Below, piece by piece: positions 35,532 to 49,922 of a DNA stretch of 64,000 nt (the stretch's first letter is position 1; every line of letters starts with the position of its first letter). The stretch spans positions 327,001 to 391,000 of the forward strand of contig JABMCL010003107.1 in NCBI GenBank assembly GCA_018857735.1, written 5' to 3'. Source of the DNA: Alviniconcha marisindica. Its lineage: Eukaryota; Mollusca; Gastropoda; Provannidae. Under the pieces are notes generated by a model, which was not told where the DNA came from, ran no database searches, and worked only from the letters and a program-made list of their open reading frames with translations. Made by a program: the position numbers and the translations under genes.

Positions 35532-38500
35532 GCACTACCACTGAACCCGGCTTCCGGTCTCTATCCGATGTCGGATCAAAGATACTACAGCAACTGTAGT
35601 GTAGTGTCTCTGGTCGGATTGATGCATGTGAGATTGCTCTCAGGAAAATCCAGTCAAATCGTCGATTTAAAAAAACCCTAAAGTTAATAACAGACAGCAA
35701 TGAGAAACATTTAACCTAATAAGTATCGAAAAAGTCAAGTAACAATTTCACTAGGTTGTGACTCAGTCAACAAAAACTTCAAAAACGGTGGACTGAAAAA
35801 CCAACATGGCGCAACATGTTCAACCAGTGTTCCTCCCAGCGGTGAAGGAAAAGGAATACTCTGTAGCAGAGATATGCGCAGCGGCCGAGAGAACCAAAGG
35901 GTTCGAATCGGTGGAGGGAGCCCAAAGGATCGGCGGCTTGTGGAGGTGTACGCTACTCACCGGGAGACACCACACGGTGAAGCCCCGTCCCCCGTCTCCA
36001 CACCGTAATGGCAACACCCCACCCACCGGTCAGGCACTTAAGTAAGTAAACATGGTGCTTAACGTCCGCAGAAACCATAAGGATTATTAGGGACGGGGAG
36101 AAGGTGGGTAAGGGGATATCAGGCACTTAGAGCAAATTGGTGTCTTTTGCTCTTTGTGGTACAGTGATGCCAACAGGAAAGATGACACAACCACCAAACC
36201 GCCCCTTCTCTTCGCCCCCTCTTGGACTAGGACCCGGCGAGGTATACGGACTATGAGATAAGCACACTCCGAGCATCGCTTTCCTCCAAACTCTGCCAAA
36301 ATTGGTTACGCCACTGAAGGTGGATAAAGAGTGCCCCACTCCACTCTTTATCTCCGCGCTGCCCGTCCAATCTTCTCGCCCCCGTGGACGTTAAGCAGCA
36401 AAAACACGTATCTCCGCGCAACTGTTCACCGACGCGGTCAGCGCCCTCCGAAAGGTTTGAGCACGAATAAGACCCATGAATAAAACTGGAAGCAACAAGC
36501 ACCCGGTACCCACGTAAACATGACACGCATCCGCCCAGGGTAAAAAAGAAAAGAAAAAAGTTCCGTCTCGATTCAAACGATTTTGGTTTTATTTGTCCTG
36601 GCGTAAGCAACTTGATCAGTAAAACAAACGTCTGATAGAATTTGAGTTGTCTGTTACAAACTTACTACCGTTGGAGCATCATCGAAAAACTGTTCGTTAG
36701 CTGACAATTTTTCGAGACCTATAGCGTAATCAACTATGGCAGCGGTTGGAGGAAGGATGTCGTAAACCAGTGCTTGGGGCAGCAAACACCTGTAGTGCAA
36801 TTACACGCTTCAACAGTGGCTCAGCGACAGAGGCTTGAAAAGCAAACGAAAAAGAAAGAGTGTGTTTAGCTTCTTACAGAAAGGTAATTACGACATTGTT
36901 GGACTGCAGAAATGTCATGTGTTAACTAAAGAAGAGACAAAATCATGGGAACTCCAATGGGGAGGTAAAGTGTTCTACTCCTTGGGTACCAGCCACAGTC
37001 TTGGGCAAGTAGTGCTTGTTGGCAAGAAACTCCTGCATAACGCAGATGTTGTTGATAGAAATGACCACATTACTATCATAGAAATTACAGTGGAAATGAA
37101 CAAAATATTAATCGCCAATATATATGCCCCACAAACATGTCGAGAAAAAATGTTTTCTTTCAAGAGGTGCAAAACGTTATTGAGGCCTTCGGGCCAGAGA
37201 GGATATGTTAATGGGAGACTTCAACTCGGTGATGAACGGCGACTGCGACATTATAACCGGAGAGCGACCCAACAATAGAGAGGTTGAAACACTCAAACAA
37301 TTAGTTGTAAATTTAGACTTGCACGTCAGTTGGAGAGTGCAGCATCCAGAAGACAAAGAATATACCTGGAGGCGAAACCACCCGTTTACACGCAGGCGTG
37401 TAGATTATGTAGTGTCAACTTCACTACTTTCAAATTTACAGCATTGTGAAACAATCTTGTTTGCACACTCAGATCAGAGCAGTTGAATTAGGGACAGCAT
37501 TTCATAAATTTAAGAGAGGGCCATCATACTGAAAATTAAATAACAGTTTACTCAAGAATAGAGTGTTCTAGAAACATTACATTACGTCTGAAAAAGAAAA
37601 CTTGGACTCGCATACAAAATGGGAGCTCTGCAAGATACTCCAAAACAAAGATGCTAAGGAGAAAAGACAAACAAAAACAATTACACATAAAGTTAACAAA
37701 GCTAGAAAGAGAACTCGCGAATGATTGGGCTTGTGTGTAAAGCTAGGAAATCTGAGCACATCCATCCTATTCTTAAAACTCTGCACTGGCTACCAGTAAC
37801 ACCTCGCATTCAATATAAAATTTCAACTATCTGCTTCAATTCCATCTCTGGAACAGCCCCTCAGTATCTGTCCGATCTCCTTCAACCTTATACTCCAGCA
37901 AGACAATTACGATCTGCATCTGACACACGAACCTTTGTCGTCCCCCCCCCCCCCCCCCTCCCGTGTAAACACAAAAACATTTGGCGTAACAATTCAAAGC
38001 ATGGACAGCATAACCAAACAGTGGTCAAGAAGAAACTTGAGCACATATGGAAAAGTACTAATCGCTAAAACCATCATAATCTCCCAATTTATTTACATTA
38101 TTTAATAAGTAGGATTGCCAGAAAATACTCTACCATTATCAACCGAAAAATATATACCGTCATTTGGAGATTTGTTTTGTTTTGTTTAAACTTCAGAAAA
38201 AGTAATACGCAATGTTCTAATGCAACATATTGATAAAGGAGACCTTAAAATGGTTGGTATGAAAACTCCAAAATTCGTCCCACTTGAGCTGGGTGCCAAA
38301 ACTAATGGCAAGCAACACAGACAAACCTCATTGGAAAACACTTCCAAGTTTCATTTTCTCTAAATTAGGAAAAAGGCTTAGGCATTTTCAAGACATGCTG
38401 CGAGTTGACAGACCTTATTGGAATGTCAAAACACGCAGGAGAAATCTGGAGAAATGTTCTACAAACATGGCTAAAACTTACGAACTCCCACAATCTATTT

Positions 38501-38791
38501 GTCCAAAATGTGCTTTATGGAATAATAACATCCAGTACAAAAAATGAGAACTTGCATATGACACAATGAATTAACAAAGGAATATTCAAAGTAAAAGATA
38601 TCACAAACAACTGGAGCCAAATAATATCCTTCGAAGAGGTAGAACGTACAGTTGGTAGAGCACCACTTACACTCTTTGAATACAACGCCGTAAAAACTGC
38701 CCTATAACAAGCAAGAGAACGTGGGAGTAAGTAACTTGGTGTTTTACGCCTAGTCAACCATTACGGTTATATCAGGGTGATAGAATGCAGG

Positions 38792-38861
<70 letters not shown>

Positions 38862-38878
38862 TAACTCACTCACTCACA

Positions 38879-38913
<35 letters not shown>

Positions 38914-41115
38914 CTATGCACAGATGACATTTCTGTTTGTTGTGATTGACTACGAGATAAGTCTTGGTCGAGATAATAAGTATATTTTGCACAAATTGTG
39001 GCCATTAGGAAGCACATTAAAAACAAAAACAGAACAAACAAAAAAATTACGAATTTACATTGATGCCCATCAATATTCATTCATAAAGCTATGCTACCTT
39101 CCAGTGTACAAACATGACCATGTTGAAATGCATGCTTGTCGAATATACAATGCTTGTCGATTTAAAAGCACACACATGCACACGCTCAAGCACGTTTACA
39201 AAGACAGTGACACACGAATGCACGCAGGTGAATATTACTGACAGTGAATGCAATCTTTATATATCCGACACATAATAATTAAGATGTGCCAATAATGTGC
39301 ATTTGTATAACAAGGACACGAACAACCATATTTAAATGTAACTCTGTAAAGCAATCTGAGCGAATGACTGAAAAGTATATTGTAATGGACGGATGCATGT
39401 TCTTCTGAATAAAAGCCCCACAGGGATGTGCCCCCCCCCCCCATAAATAAATAATAATAATTTTAAAAAATCACTAAACTCGCATGCACTCAAATAATTT
39501 ATGCATACACACTTACACCCCCCCCCCCCCCTCCCCACACACACCTGTTTACACATGTCGTTCATGACACGGACGATGTTGTTGAAATCCAGCCAAGCCA
39601 GCAGACTCCCTGTGGGCGGAAATACGCCATCGCGGTAACGTATTGTTTTACCCTGCAACAGAACCAGACAGCAACCAGCTATCAACGTGACCAGTATGGC
39701 AGTGTTCACTTATTGTTTTGCTTGCTTCAGCGTACCTCTGATTCAAACATACAAACGGTTAAAACAGAACGCTATTTTAATGAGACAGTACAACATGCGT
39801 GCATACTTTTGGGGTGAGCCCCTTTTTCAAAGTGACAAAACGACATTTAAACGATGATAAATGAAAATATTATACTTATCAGTGGAGAGTCTGGAAGAAT
39901 GTTGGCCTGGCTATATTCTGGCCTACTCCAGTCACAAAAGAGTTCGACAAGTTTAGACCATAATTTTTGCACCCGCTGTAGTGTTTTGAGTTGTGCAGAA
40001 TCATGAATAGCGAATGTATGTTGACTGTAAGAAGATCGCTGTTTCGTAACTCCAAGTTTTATGTCTTATTCTTAAGCGAGTTCTTCTGAACTGCCGCCAC
40101 TGTTGACACCATGCAGTATAGCCGTACTTTCCTGCTGGCCGACGTCCGAACGATTTTGACGTGAAGTTTGACACGCCAAGAGTTTAGTGTATAAGGAAGA
40201 GAGACTGGAGAGGTGGGCCGAGAAGCACTGAGAATGCGTCGACGCAGTTATAAACCTCCATTTCCTTCGGTTGTTCTAGCCAGCGTTCAGTTGGTAAGGA
40301 ACAAAGCAGACGAACGTTCTGAGTGTATCCGATTCATACGTGAATACAGAGAAGCGAACCTGATTTGTATACAGTCAAACTTGGTTCACTGAAAGTAATC
40401 GCTGATCCAGACATTCCTGGCTTCACTGTTTTCCGTTGTGATCGAGATGCAGATGAGACTGACAGACAGATATTAGTCCATTTCAGTCAATAATTCGTCT
40501 TTGTCACCATCACAGCTCAGTGCTGGTGCCCGTTCTCTTCGTCTTATACACTACACCTCTCTCTGGTATCATTGCTAACCACTCTGGAAATCCGCTCCTC
40601 TCAGCGAGGTGACCAACCTCACCAAAGAACTCGTTGCACGCACAGACAACATAAAAACATCGATGACCGAAAATCTCAAACTCAACGACAACAAAACAGA
40701 AGCTCTTTTCTTCCTCCTCTTTCTTAAAACCATCACCATCACCATTTCCCTCCCTGACTCGATTACTCTTGGCTCTCTCAATAGTCCTTTCCCTGCTTCT
40801 GCTAGGAACCTTGGATTCATTCTCGACTCAAAACTGTCCACGAAGAAGCACGTCAAACTGCTTATTTCGATCTCAAACGCATCAGTTACTTCAATCCGCA
40901 GGTTTCTCACTAACGACGCAGCCATGCCTCTTGTTACTTCCTGCACCCTCTCACGGCTTGACTGCTGCAACTGTCTCCTTATGGGTACGCCTACTCTGTC
41001 ATCCAACCTCTCCAAAAAATTCAAAACTATGCTGCAAGACTCGTTCTCTTGACACCCCGTCACCACCACCCTGCTCCTGAAAAACAACTCCCCCCCCCCC
41101 CCCCCCCGCCACACC

Positions 41116-41160
<45 letters not shown>

Positions 41161-41655
41161 CTGCACTTTCCTGTTGATTTCAGGAGACTGGCACACCCAG
41201 AGGGCGATCCAGATATCGATGCACGATGAAAAGGTGGAAATAGTCCGTAATTGGTACAAATGCCTCGGAACGATCTTTGAGGACACCGTGAAATAGGATC
41301 TCAGCAACGAGACCATCACTAAGAAAGGGCACCAGCGATTCCATCTGCTGCGGAATCTCAATCTTTTAACGTTAATCCAGCTATTCTTAAGCTGCTTTAT
41401 ATCTCTTTTATTGTGAACGTTTTGAATCCGTCTCGTACACTACACTCTTCTTCTGACAGCGACATGCTGAAAATCCAACAACACAAACGCAACACTCACA
41501 GCTTTTGCACTTTCTCTTACTTTGGACTCCACATTTAGAATTCACTCCCCTTTAGACACTGCTCAGCACTATAATCTTTTAAAATTAAACTGGAATATTT
41601 CCTCTTCTCACAACATACTTTCGCCCCAGCTAATAGCAATACCCAGCTTTTACCA

Positions 41656-41721
<66 letters not shown>

Positions 41722-42202
41722 GGGTTGAATTCATTGCGCTTACCTTTTGTTGTTGTTGGCTTCAGCTTCAAATAATACTTTACGTGAATTACATTGGAAA
41801 AGAAACCACATGGCTCTACATTGCATGTGCCGGTATAATATTTTGTGTTTAGGGTAACATATAATCACGTGAGCGCCTAGGGCATCGATGAGCGCATGCT
41901 AAATGTACATTATTATTATTATTATTATTCGAATGGTTGAACATATGTTAACTGATACGTTTGGAGGCAAACAAAAACACAGAAAAAGTACAACCAACCA
42001 ACCAACCTGCTAGGCCAAGAAACAATGCTGTTGGTGGCTGGACTGATTGTATACATGTACCGACCTTTGAATACAGCACAAGGTCTTCAACTTCGTGTGT
42101 AAGGTAGGTCTCAATGCCGTAGAGCCGAGCTAGCCGCAACAGCCGGTTTTGGGTGGGACCAACATAGGCTGCGCCCAGGTCCACGGGGCCCGTATGATCG
42201 CC

Positions 42203-42264
<62 letters not shown>

Positions 42265-45148
42265 CTGTTAGTCCTATACGGAGCATTTCGATTACTCGTA
42301 TTACCCATTTATACATCCGTCCAAGCAAACCACGATCATATCGCCGCATGTGTGTAGCGGACAAGAACCAAGTATCAAAATGGCGTCGCTATAAGTAAAC
42401 ATGGTGCTCAGGAGCTGTTTGAAAGTCGAAGTGGCCGTCCTGGGCTCCCGTCCCTAAAAAGCCTACGGTTTCTGTGCACGTAAAACAACACTTCATCACG
42501 TGACCATCATCAGAGACCTACGTCACGGATCTCGCGCGTATTTCGAGATTAAAACAAGCAGACGAAATTCGGCCTGATCCGCATGCATTTCTTCCTTCGT
42601 AAACATATTTACTTTTATGGTAGTGACCTTTTATTAGATTTAAAGGTCATGTTAGGCACAAGACTTTCATAATTGGGTCGATTTTCAAAGTTCCTTTACA
42701 CCAAATGAAAAACTGCCTTTTGGGGCCCTTTATCGTCCACAGAAACCACATGGCTTATTAGGGACGGGCGGCGTCGTTGACATACTGCTTTTATTTATCT
42801 TCCTTCGCAGGCCATTTTCTCTGGCTACTGGCTCAGGTTTGACGCGGAGCGGTTACCCTCAACTAACGTCTGCATTCTTCCGCCAAGTATTGTGGAAGTA
42901 AACATGATGCTTAACGTCTACAGAAACCATAAGGCTTATTAGGGATGGGGAGAAGGGAGGGGGGGTATGGAAGTTGGGGGAGAGGAAGATTATATACCTA
43001 TCGCTACACTGTCACCACCAGAATGACTCCTGCATTAAGATGTGCAGCAATGAGAACCATTTTAATGTTTCATAATTGTGAGGGACAAAGTCACAAGACA
43101 GAGTGTCCACAGACCACAACTTTTGAAGAGAAAGGACAGCCGAAGCAGATTCGAACCGAAGTCCCTCTGCTTACCAGCCTAACGCCTTACAGCTAAGCCA
43201 AACCGGCTCACGGGTATTGTGGAGACCATGTGGGTGCTTATAAAGTAAGTAAACATGTTGCTTTACACAGTCGGATTGCAGCACACTCCAAGCCGGTTGT
43301 GCAGCGCCAAAAATTTTGATTCTTGAAAGCAGTGATGATGGGAGCGTGGGCACGCTAGCTGTGCTAAATGCAGACTCGCCAGTCATTACCAAATATAGGG
43401 AGGGTCTTTGACCTTATGAATATTAATGAGTTCAGTTTATCAGTTCCAGCTACTGTTGGCCGCCCGCTCATCTGCCGCGTGGGCGCTGACCAACTTCTCA
43501 CTTCTGACATGAATCCCTCTGTTGTCGCAAGGACTTTTATATCGCGCTATTCTCTGCTCTCGAGCAGATTCACTGGCGCCGTTCTTGTTGCATGTGATTC
43601 TGAGTAATAGTAATAAATATGGTGCTTAACGTCCACAGAAACCACAAGGCTTATTAGGGACGGGGAGAAGGGGGGCGGGAAGGGGGTATGGAGGTGGGGG
43701 AAGAGGGATATATACCTATCGCTACACTGTCACCACCAAAATAACTCAGTCCTGCATTAAGATGGGCAGCGAGGAGAGCCATACTAATGTTTCATTAATT
43801 GTGAGGGACAAAGTCACAGGGCAGTGTCCACAGACCACAACTTCTGAAGAGAAAGGAGAGCCGAAGCGAAAGAGTGAAGGCTCGACCGCGCGTACCGACC
43901 CGGAGGACGGAGGAGGCCGTTGACCGCCGCCAGAACAACAACACTGTTAAGACAGCGTCCCCCTCGCCATTGCATAGCAACTAGTGTACTACGCAGTTGC
44001 TGTTTCAACTGCTCTGGGGAGCCCACCGCCAGACTGAACAACAACTATGTTAAGGCAGTGGGTACCTCGCCATTGCGCAGCAACTGCTGTGCGGAGCAGA
44101 GTCACAAGGACAATGTCCGTAACACTGCTGTTGAGGAAAAACTGAAGCAAAAGACAAGTCCAACTTTCTGAACCCAGCTCTTAATCTCTTCCGGGCTGTC
44201 TTATGGGTCCAGCGGCACCACCTCCCTCCTCTTGGTCTCGCCTGGATCCGCAAATGAAAGTCCAACTTCTTCGTGAGAGTCCAGCTCACCTCCCTCCTCG
44301 TGATCTCGCCTGGACTCTGTCCATGGAAAGAGTGACCAACCTTTTTACAGCACATTTTTTAATATGTCCATCGAAGTGGTGTACTTACAGCGGTATTGGT
44401 TGTGCAGTCTCCGCGCACGTTCAGTGTACACCATACAACCTTGCACCAGATTACAGTGTCATTCGTGCAAAGCCACATACGTAGGGTGCATGTGTGTTTA
44501 GCTGTAACCTGCCACCTGCACGTTTGACTGAATGAGCAGTGCTACTGCGGTGACACGGGTGTGGAATGGCTACCAGAACATCTACTCTGTCCCGTGTTGT
44601 ATGTGTCCACAATGGGGTTTGACGGTGGTATGCTAAAGTACGTGACTGTACAGTACGTCATCCTGCTGTGTTCTGTGTAGTATGTGTCCACAATGGGGTA
44701 GTGTGCTTAGGTATGTTAAACCACTCCTTGTTGTGTGTCCACATTGGGGTGTGATGGTATACTGACCTGTATTGTGAAGGTGCGTCCTCCTACTCTGTCC
44801 CGTGCCTCAAGCACCAGAACTCGCTCCCCACGCTCTGACAGTACCAGTGCAGCACTCAACCCTGCATACACAACACCAAGTACAGTTTGCATTTACATAA
44901 TGCACCCATCTCGCCCCTACAGTCAACACACCAATCACTTGTCGATTGGAATGTCACAGCAAACCCATTTGAGCGTAAAATGACATAATAATAATCATAA
45001 TAATAATTTTGCAGGACAGGCTTTTGTGTAGTATAAATAATAATAATTTCCGATAAATTATTCTAAGCATATAATAATAATAATAAAATATTTTTAAAGC
45101 GTAAAATCTTGTCCCTAGAGATCTTGTCCCGCAGCGCGCGCGCGCGCG

Positions 45149-45219
<71 letters not shown>

Positions 45220-46270
45220 GCACTAGGCAGAGGCACCCGCACACACAAGCATTCTGACTATACAAAGTAAATATACACAGTTTAAAAATGGGCAGCAAAC
45301 GCACGGGAGACTTGGAATATACACGCACACACGTCAGACGCCTGTTTCAGTGCATCAAGACCAGTAAAGCTGTGGGGCCTGACGGCATTCCGGGAAAGCT
45401 GCTCCATGACTGTGCTGAATCCTTGTCTCCTGTTTTCCAGCCTGTTTTCCTGGAGTCTTTTGACTCTGGCACTGTTCCCACCCTGAGGAAAACCTCACTT
45501 ATTGTCCCAATTCCCAGGAAACCTAAACCCACTGAACTGAACCACTACCGACCCGTTGCCCCCACGCCCCTAGCCATGAAGTATATAAAAAGGATAATAT
45601 TGAAGAACCTTCTTCCCTTCTGCCATTCTGTCATTCTACAGGTGGCAGGTTACAGCTAAACACACATGCACCCTATGAATGTGGCTTCACTGAGGAAGTG
45701 ACGTAACATGGTGCATGGTTGTATGGTGTACACAGCCGGAATGCGCCGAAACGGCAGCAGTTTCAAGTGGTACCAACCATGTAACAACCACACAACGCTG
45801 TAAGTACACCGCTTCCAAAATGTGCTATGAAAAGCAGTCACTCATTTTGAATCACATGCAACAAGAGCGCTCTGAGTCTGCTCGAGACAGCAACAATAAT
45901 ATACCACCCCAAACCTTTTCTTGAATCCGTACCGAAGCATCATATAGCCCATTCTTACCTATTGCAGCATGATCTTTAGTTCCACCAGTTTCAGTCTCAC
46001 AGAACAAGCTCTTGGAAATTGCAAACAAGGGATCAAACATTACTGGGCTTCCACCAGTTCCTTCTCTTTTTGAAATCACAGACCGTGCAGTTCTCCGCGA
46101 GGCACGTTCTGTCTCTGCTGACCCTTCCCACCCACTGCACGATGAATTCAAACTGCTTCCATCTGCTCGCTGTTTTATAACAAAGAAATGTGTGAAGAAC
46201 AAGTTCAAGTTAATTGCAAGCCGCGAGCTCAACGCAAAGGTTGTGAACTGAACTCTCTCTCTCTCTCTCT

Positions 46271-46319
<49 letters not shown>

Positions 46320-46342
46320 GAGACAGAGAGAGAGACAGAGAC

Positions 46343-46378
<36 letters not shown>

Positions 46379-46379
46379 C

Positions 46380-46454
<75 letters not shown>

Positions 46455-47128
46455 GGACAAACAGACTGACAGACGGACAGACAGGGAGGGTGACTGTTAG
46501 ATACTTTAACGAAGGTCTGACATTAACTCTTTAACTTAAATGCACAGCATTTTAACATTATTTATTTATTCGTTCTGGTGTGTGGGTGTGTTTGTGGAGG
46601 GGAAGCGGTGTTGTATTTTGTTGAAGAATCTTTTGATGATGGTATTAGTGTAATAATAAATAACTTAATTTACCCATAAGAAAGAGGACAGCATGAGAAA
46701 GAAAGAGAGAGAGAGAAGGAGAAATGAAAGTAAACGATGTTAAAAAAACACACACATAAAGACAGCAACAACAAAAGTACAAGTAAACGTAAATAGGAAT
46801 ACTGATCAAAATTGATTTAAAAAACACACATTTTTTAAGTATAAAAATAGACAAAAGTATAAACACACAGGTCAACAGGTATAATCACACTAAACGCACG
46901 GGTAAGCAGATGCTGTATTCACACTAAACACATACATAAACAGGCACAACTCATAATAGTTCTGGCAGCAATCAAATATTACACATAAATGCAGCACTGA
47001 AGACCTTGAAAGAGAGAGACTAATGATACCATAACTAATGATACAATTTGATCAAACCAATTCACATCCCAAGTATAATTTAATAACTAAGACTACATTT
47101 AAAATCATATGTTTATTTATAACATTAC

Positions 47129-47187
<59 letters not shown>

Positions 47188-49878
47188 CACAAAATGTCAG
47201 CTAAGGCGGGTCCATATAGGTAACTGGCACTAAATATCAAGCTATGACTCTTTTGAATGTGATCCTACGCTGCTTGACTTGTGATTCCTTCAAAGACAGT
47301 AAGTACAGCTACTCAAAGAAGAGTGGGAAATGTTCAAGTTACAATAAGTGAACATAAATAATCACACATGACTACCAGAATAGACAATTTAATTCATCAA
47401 CAGCCAGCCTAACTTGCATTTTTAACAAATGGCATTGCCTAAATTCTTATGAAGGATGAATATGTACAATCTTAAGTATGTCAGAGAACACTGCTACTCT
47501 ACTAGATGGTTCATGTAGTGTTTGTGCCATTTATTTTGAAATTATATAATGTATGACAATATTGTTCTGCTTCTGCATTTGATTTTGTTGGTTACAAGCC
47601 AAGGACTTGAACTGTTTACTAGAAAGACAAGTACCCAGACACTGAAATAGTCTGCATTACATTTCTGATTATGACTGATCCAATTAAGCATCTGAATAAA
47701 GTAAGTGGAAGAAGATTTTTTCTCATAACACTGAGCCAGAGAAAGAGTGAGAGAGAGAGAGAGGGGGGGTGGGGGGGGGGGGGGGGGGGGTTGAGGATGA
47801 GGAAGATTTGTGTAATTTGCAATTTCTTCACCTTTATATTATATAGACTTGCAAAGATGTATATCAACACTTTGAATATATGGACTACTTATGATAAAAG
47901 TTTAATTCAGTTAGTAATATTAATAATAAAGAAATAAAATGGGTGCGTAGTGATTTACAAAACACACACACACACACATGCACGCACACATGCACACCTG
48001 CACGCATGCACGCACACACACACACACACACACACACAATTAAGGGATAAAGACAAGAATAAAGAGATTGAGGCAGGAGGTTTAAAAGTAGTTTTTGAGC
48101 AGGTGTTTTATGAGGACAGTTTTAAAAGAGGAAGCAGAATTGGTTCAAGTCGATCTCTTTATTTACTTATTTAACAGAAGAAAACAAAAATAAGCAAGCA
48201 GACAAACAAAAAAGCAAAACAGAAAGGGAGAGAAAAAGAGAGAGAGAAGGCTTATTTTGAAAAATTATTATAAAAATCAAGTAAACATTTAATGATTTAT
48301 TCACAGTTCCTTGTCAATTAGTGTTGTTTTCCTCTGAGAACACAAGCACACACACGACTAAAACTGAAAAGTAAATATCATTAAGAAAATGTAAAATCAC
48401 AAAACTGCATTAATCACTGTATGAGGACTGCATTTTGTGAATTGCAGTAAAAAAAATATAATAAAAATAAAAGAATAATGCATGCATGCAGCCTCTATGT
48501 GGGTATGGGTATGTGATTGTGTGTGTTGTTTTAATTGTTGTACTCTTAATCTGTGGCTGTATTTATTTGTACATTAATTTTTAAAATAAGCAGAATGCAT
48601 ACATGCTGGTTGTATGTGTCTGTGTGTGGGGGTGGGGATGTGGGGGTGGGGAGGTGTAGTTAGATGGGTGTCTAAGTGAGAAAAAGAGATAGATGTATGG
48701 ATTTGAGTGTGTCTTAATAGCTGCATTTTTAATGTGTCTAAACTGACTTGCACATTTTAGCAGTGTGTGTGTATGTGATATATATATATGTATAGTAATA
48801 GTGTGTGTGTGCATGCATGCGTGCGTGTTTATGCATGTGTGCATGCGTGCCTGCATGTGTGTGTAAAATCTATAGTTAATGCACTAGGCCTACATTATTT
48901 GTTATTTATGTTTGTTTATTTTGCTTGTGGCTGTAATTCAAATTTTCCTGTGTTTACAGAGGACAAATAAATATTCTTGATTCTTACAAAGCAATTATAT
49001 ATATATATATATATATTGCTGTAATTTACACTGTTATGATTCAGACCTGTTTAATTTTGAAGAAATGTTGATAATTTGAATGAAAAAATTAAATGAGAAG
49101 CCAAAAGGTAAAACTCAGGCCACATTCCTTACACTACATTAATAAGTAGCAATGGCTGTAATATGAAAATCTATATTCTGAACTACTCCAGGCTTTTTAG
49201 ACAGAATAAGTAAGTAAATGCATGCTTGTCAGAGAAAAGCAATCGTCGTCAACACCATTCTTTCACTCCAATGTTATATTTACAGGCTCAGGAGACTTTG
49301 GTCAGGATTTACAAATTAAAAATTACAAAATAAATTAAAGGCGCACTGCTGATAGGGTTTGGCCGCACGTCTGTAGTGTAGAAACAGTAATGACAGCACA
49401 TAGGCTGGGTGATTTCGTTGTGAACCCTCTTTAAATATACACCCCCACCCCAGTTTTTAAAAGCATCAGGATACTGAAAGAATTCTGTCTGAAATAATGT
49501 AAATAAAATAGTAAAAAACAAAGCTGTAGCGGATTATAGTGGCAAACATGCTGTCGCCTTTTTGACCAGTTTCAGCGGCGACCACCTAGCTTTCCGCAGT
49601 TTCTTGTCGGCAATTAATCTGTGCAACTTTAATTCACGTCCCTCCATCTATTTTCCTTTGTAGTTCAAACAGCACACACAGTGTCCTTCCCTATGGTATC
49701 CATTTTTTAGTATTGTGGTTTATCGAAACTATCTTCGCTCCTGCGACACCCAGTAGACCTAACGGCTGCCGCAAACGTCCCAGTCAACAAACTTACGCAG
49801 GGGCAGACACTCTAAGATTTCCTCTCGTTGGATTGGTCTGTATGTACACTCTGTTACTAGTTTTAGGCAAACTTCATC

Positions 49879-49922
<44 letters not shown>

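Noticed and set aside
43135..43213. tRNA-like sequence with A and B boxes
   Set aside because: It is the head of a SINE-B flanked by target duplications, not a functional tRNA gene; a full cloverleaf could not be drawn.
44767..44861. Alternative assignment as an L-amino-acid oxidase or spermine oxidase exon
   Set aside because: The Rossmann motif alone would allow it, but exons 3, 6, 7 and 9 of the same phased gene carry MAO-specific blocks.
45852..46460. 202-codon minus-strand open frame
   Set aside because: Half of it is (CT)/(GT) repeat translation, and the rest is antisense to a LINE C-terminus.
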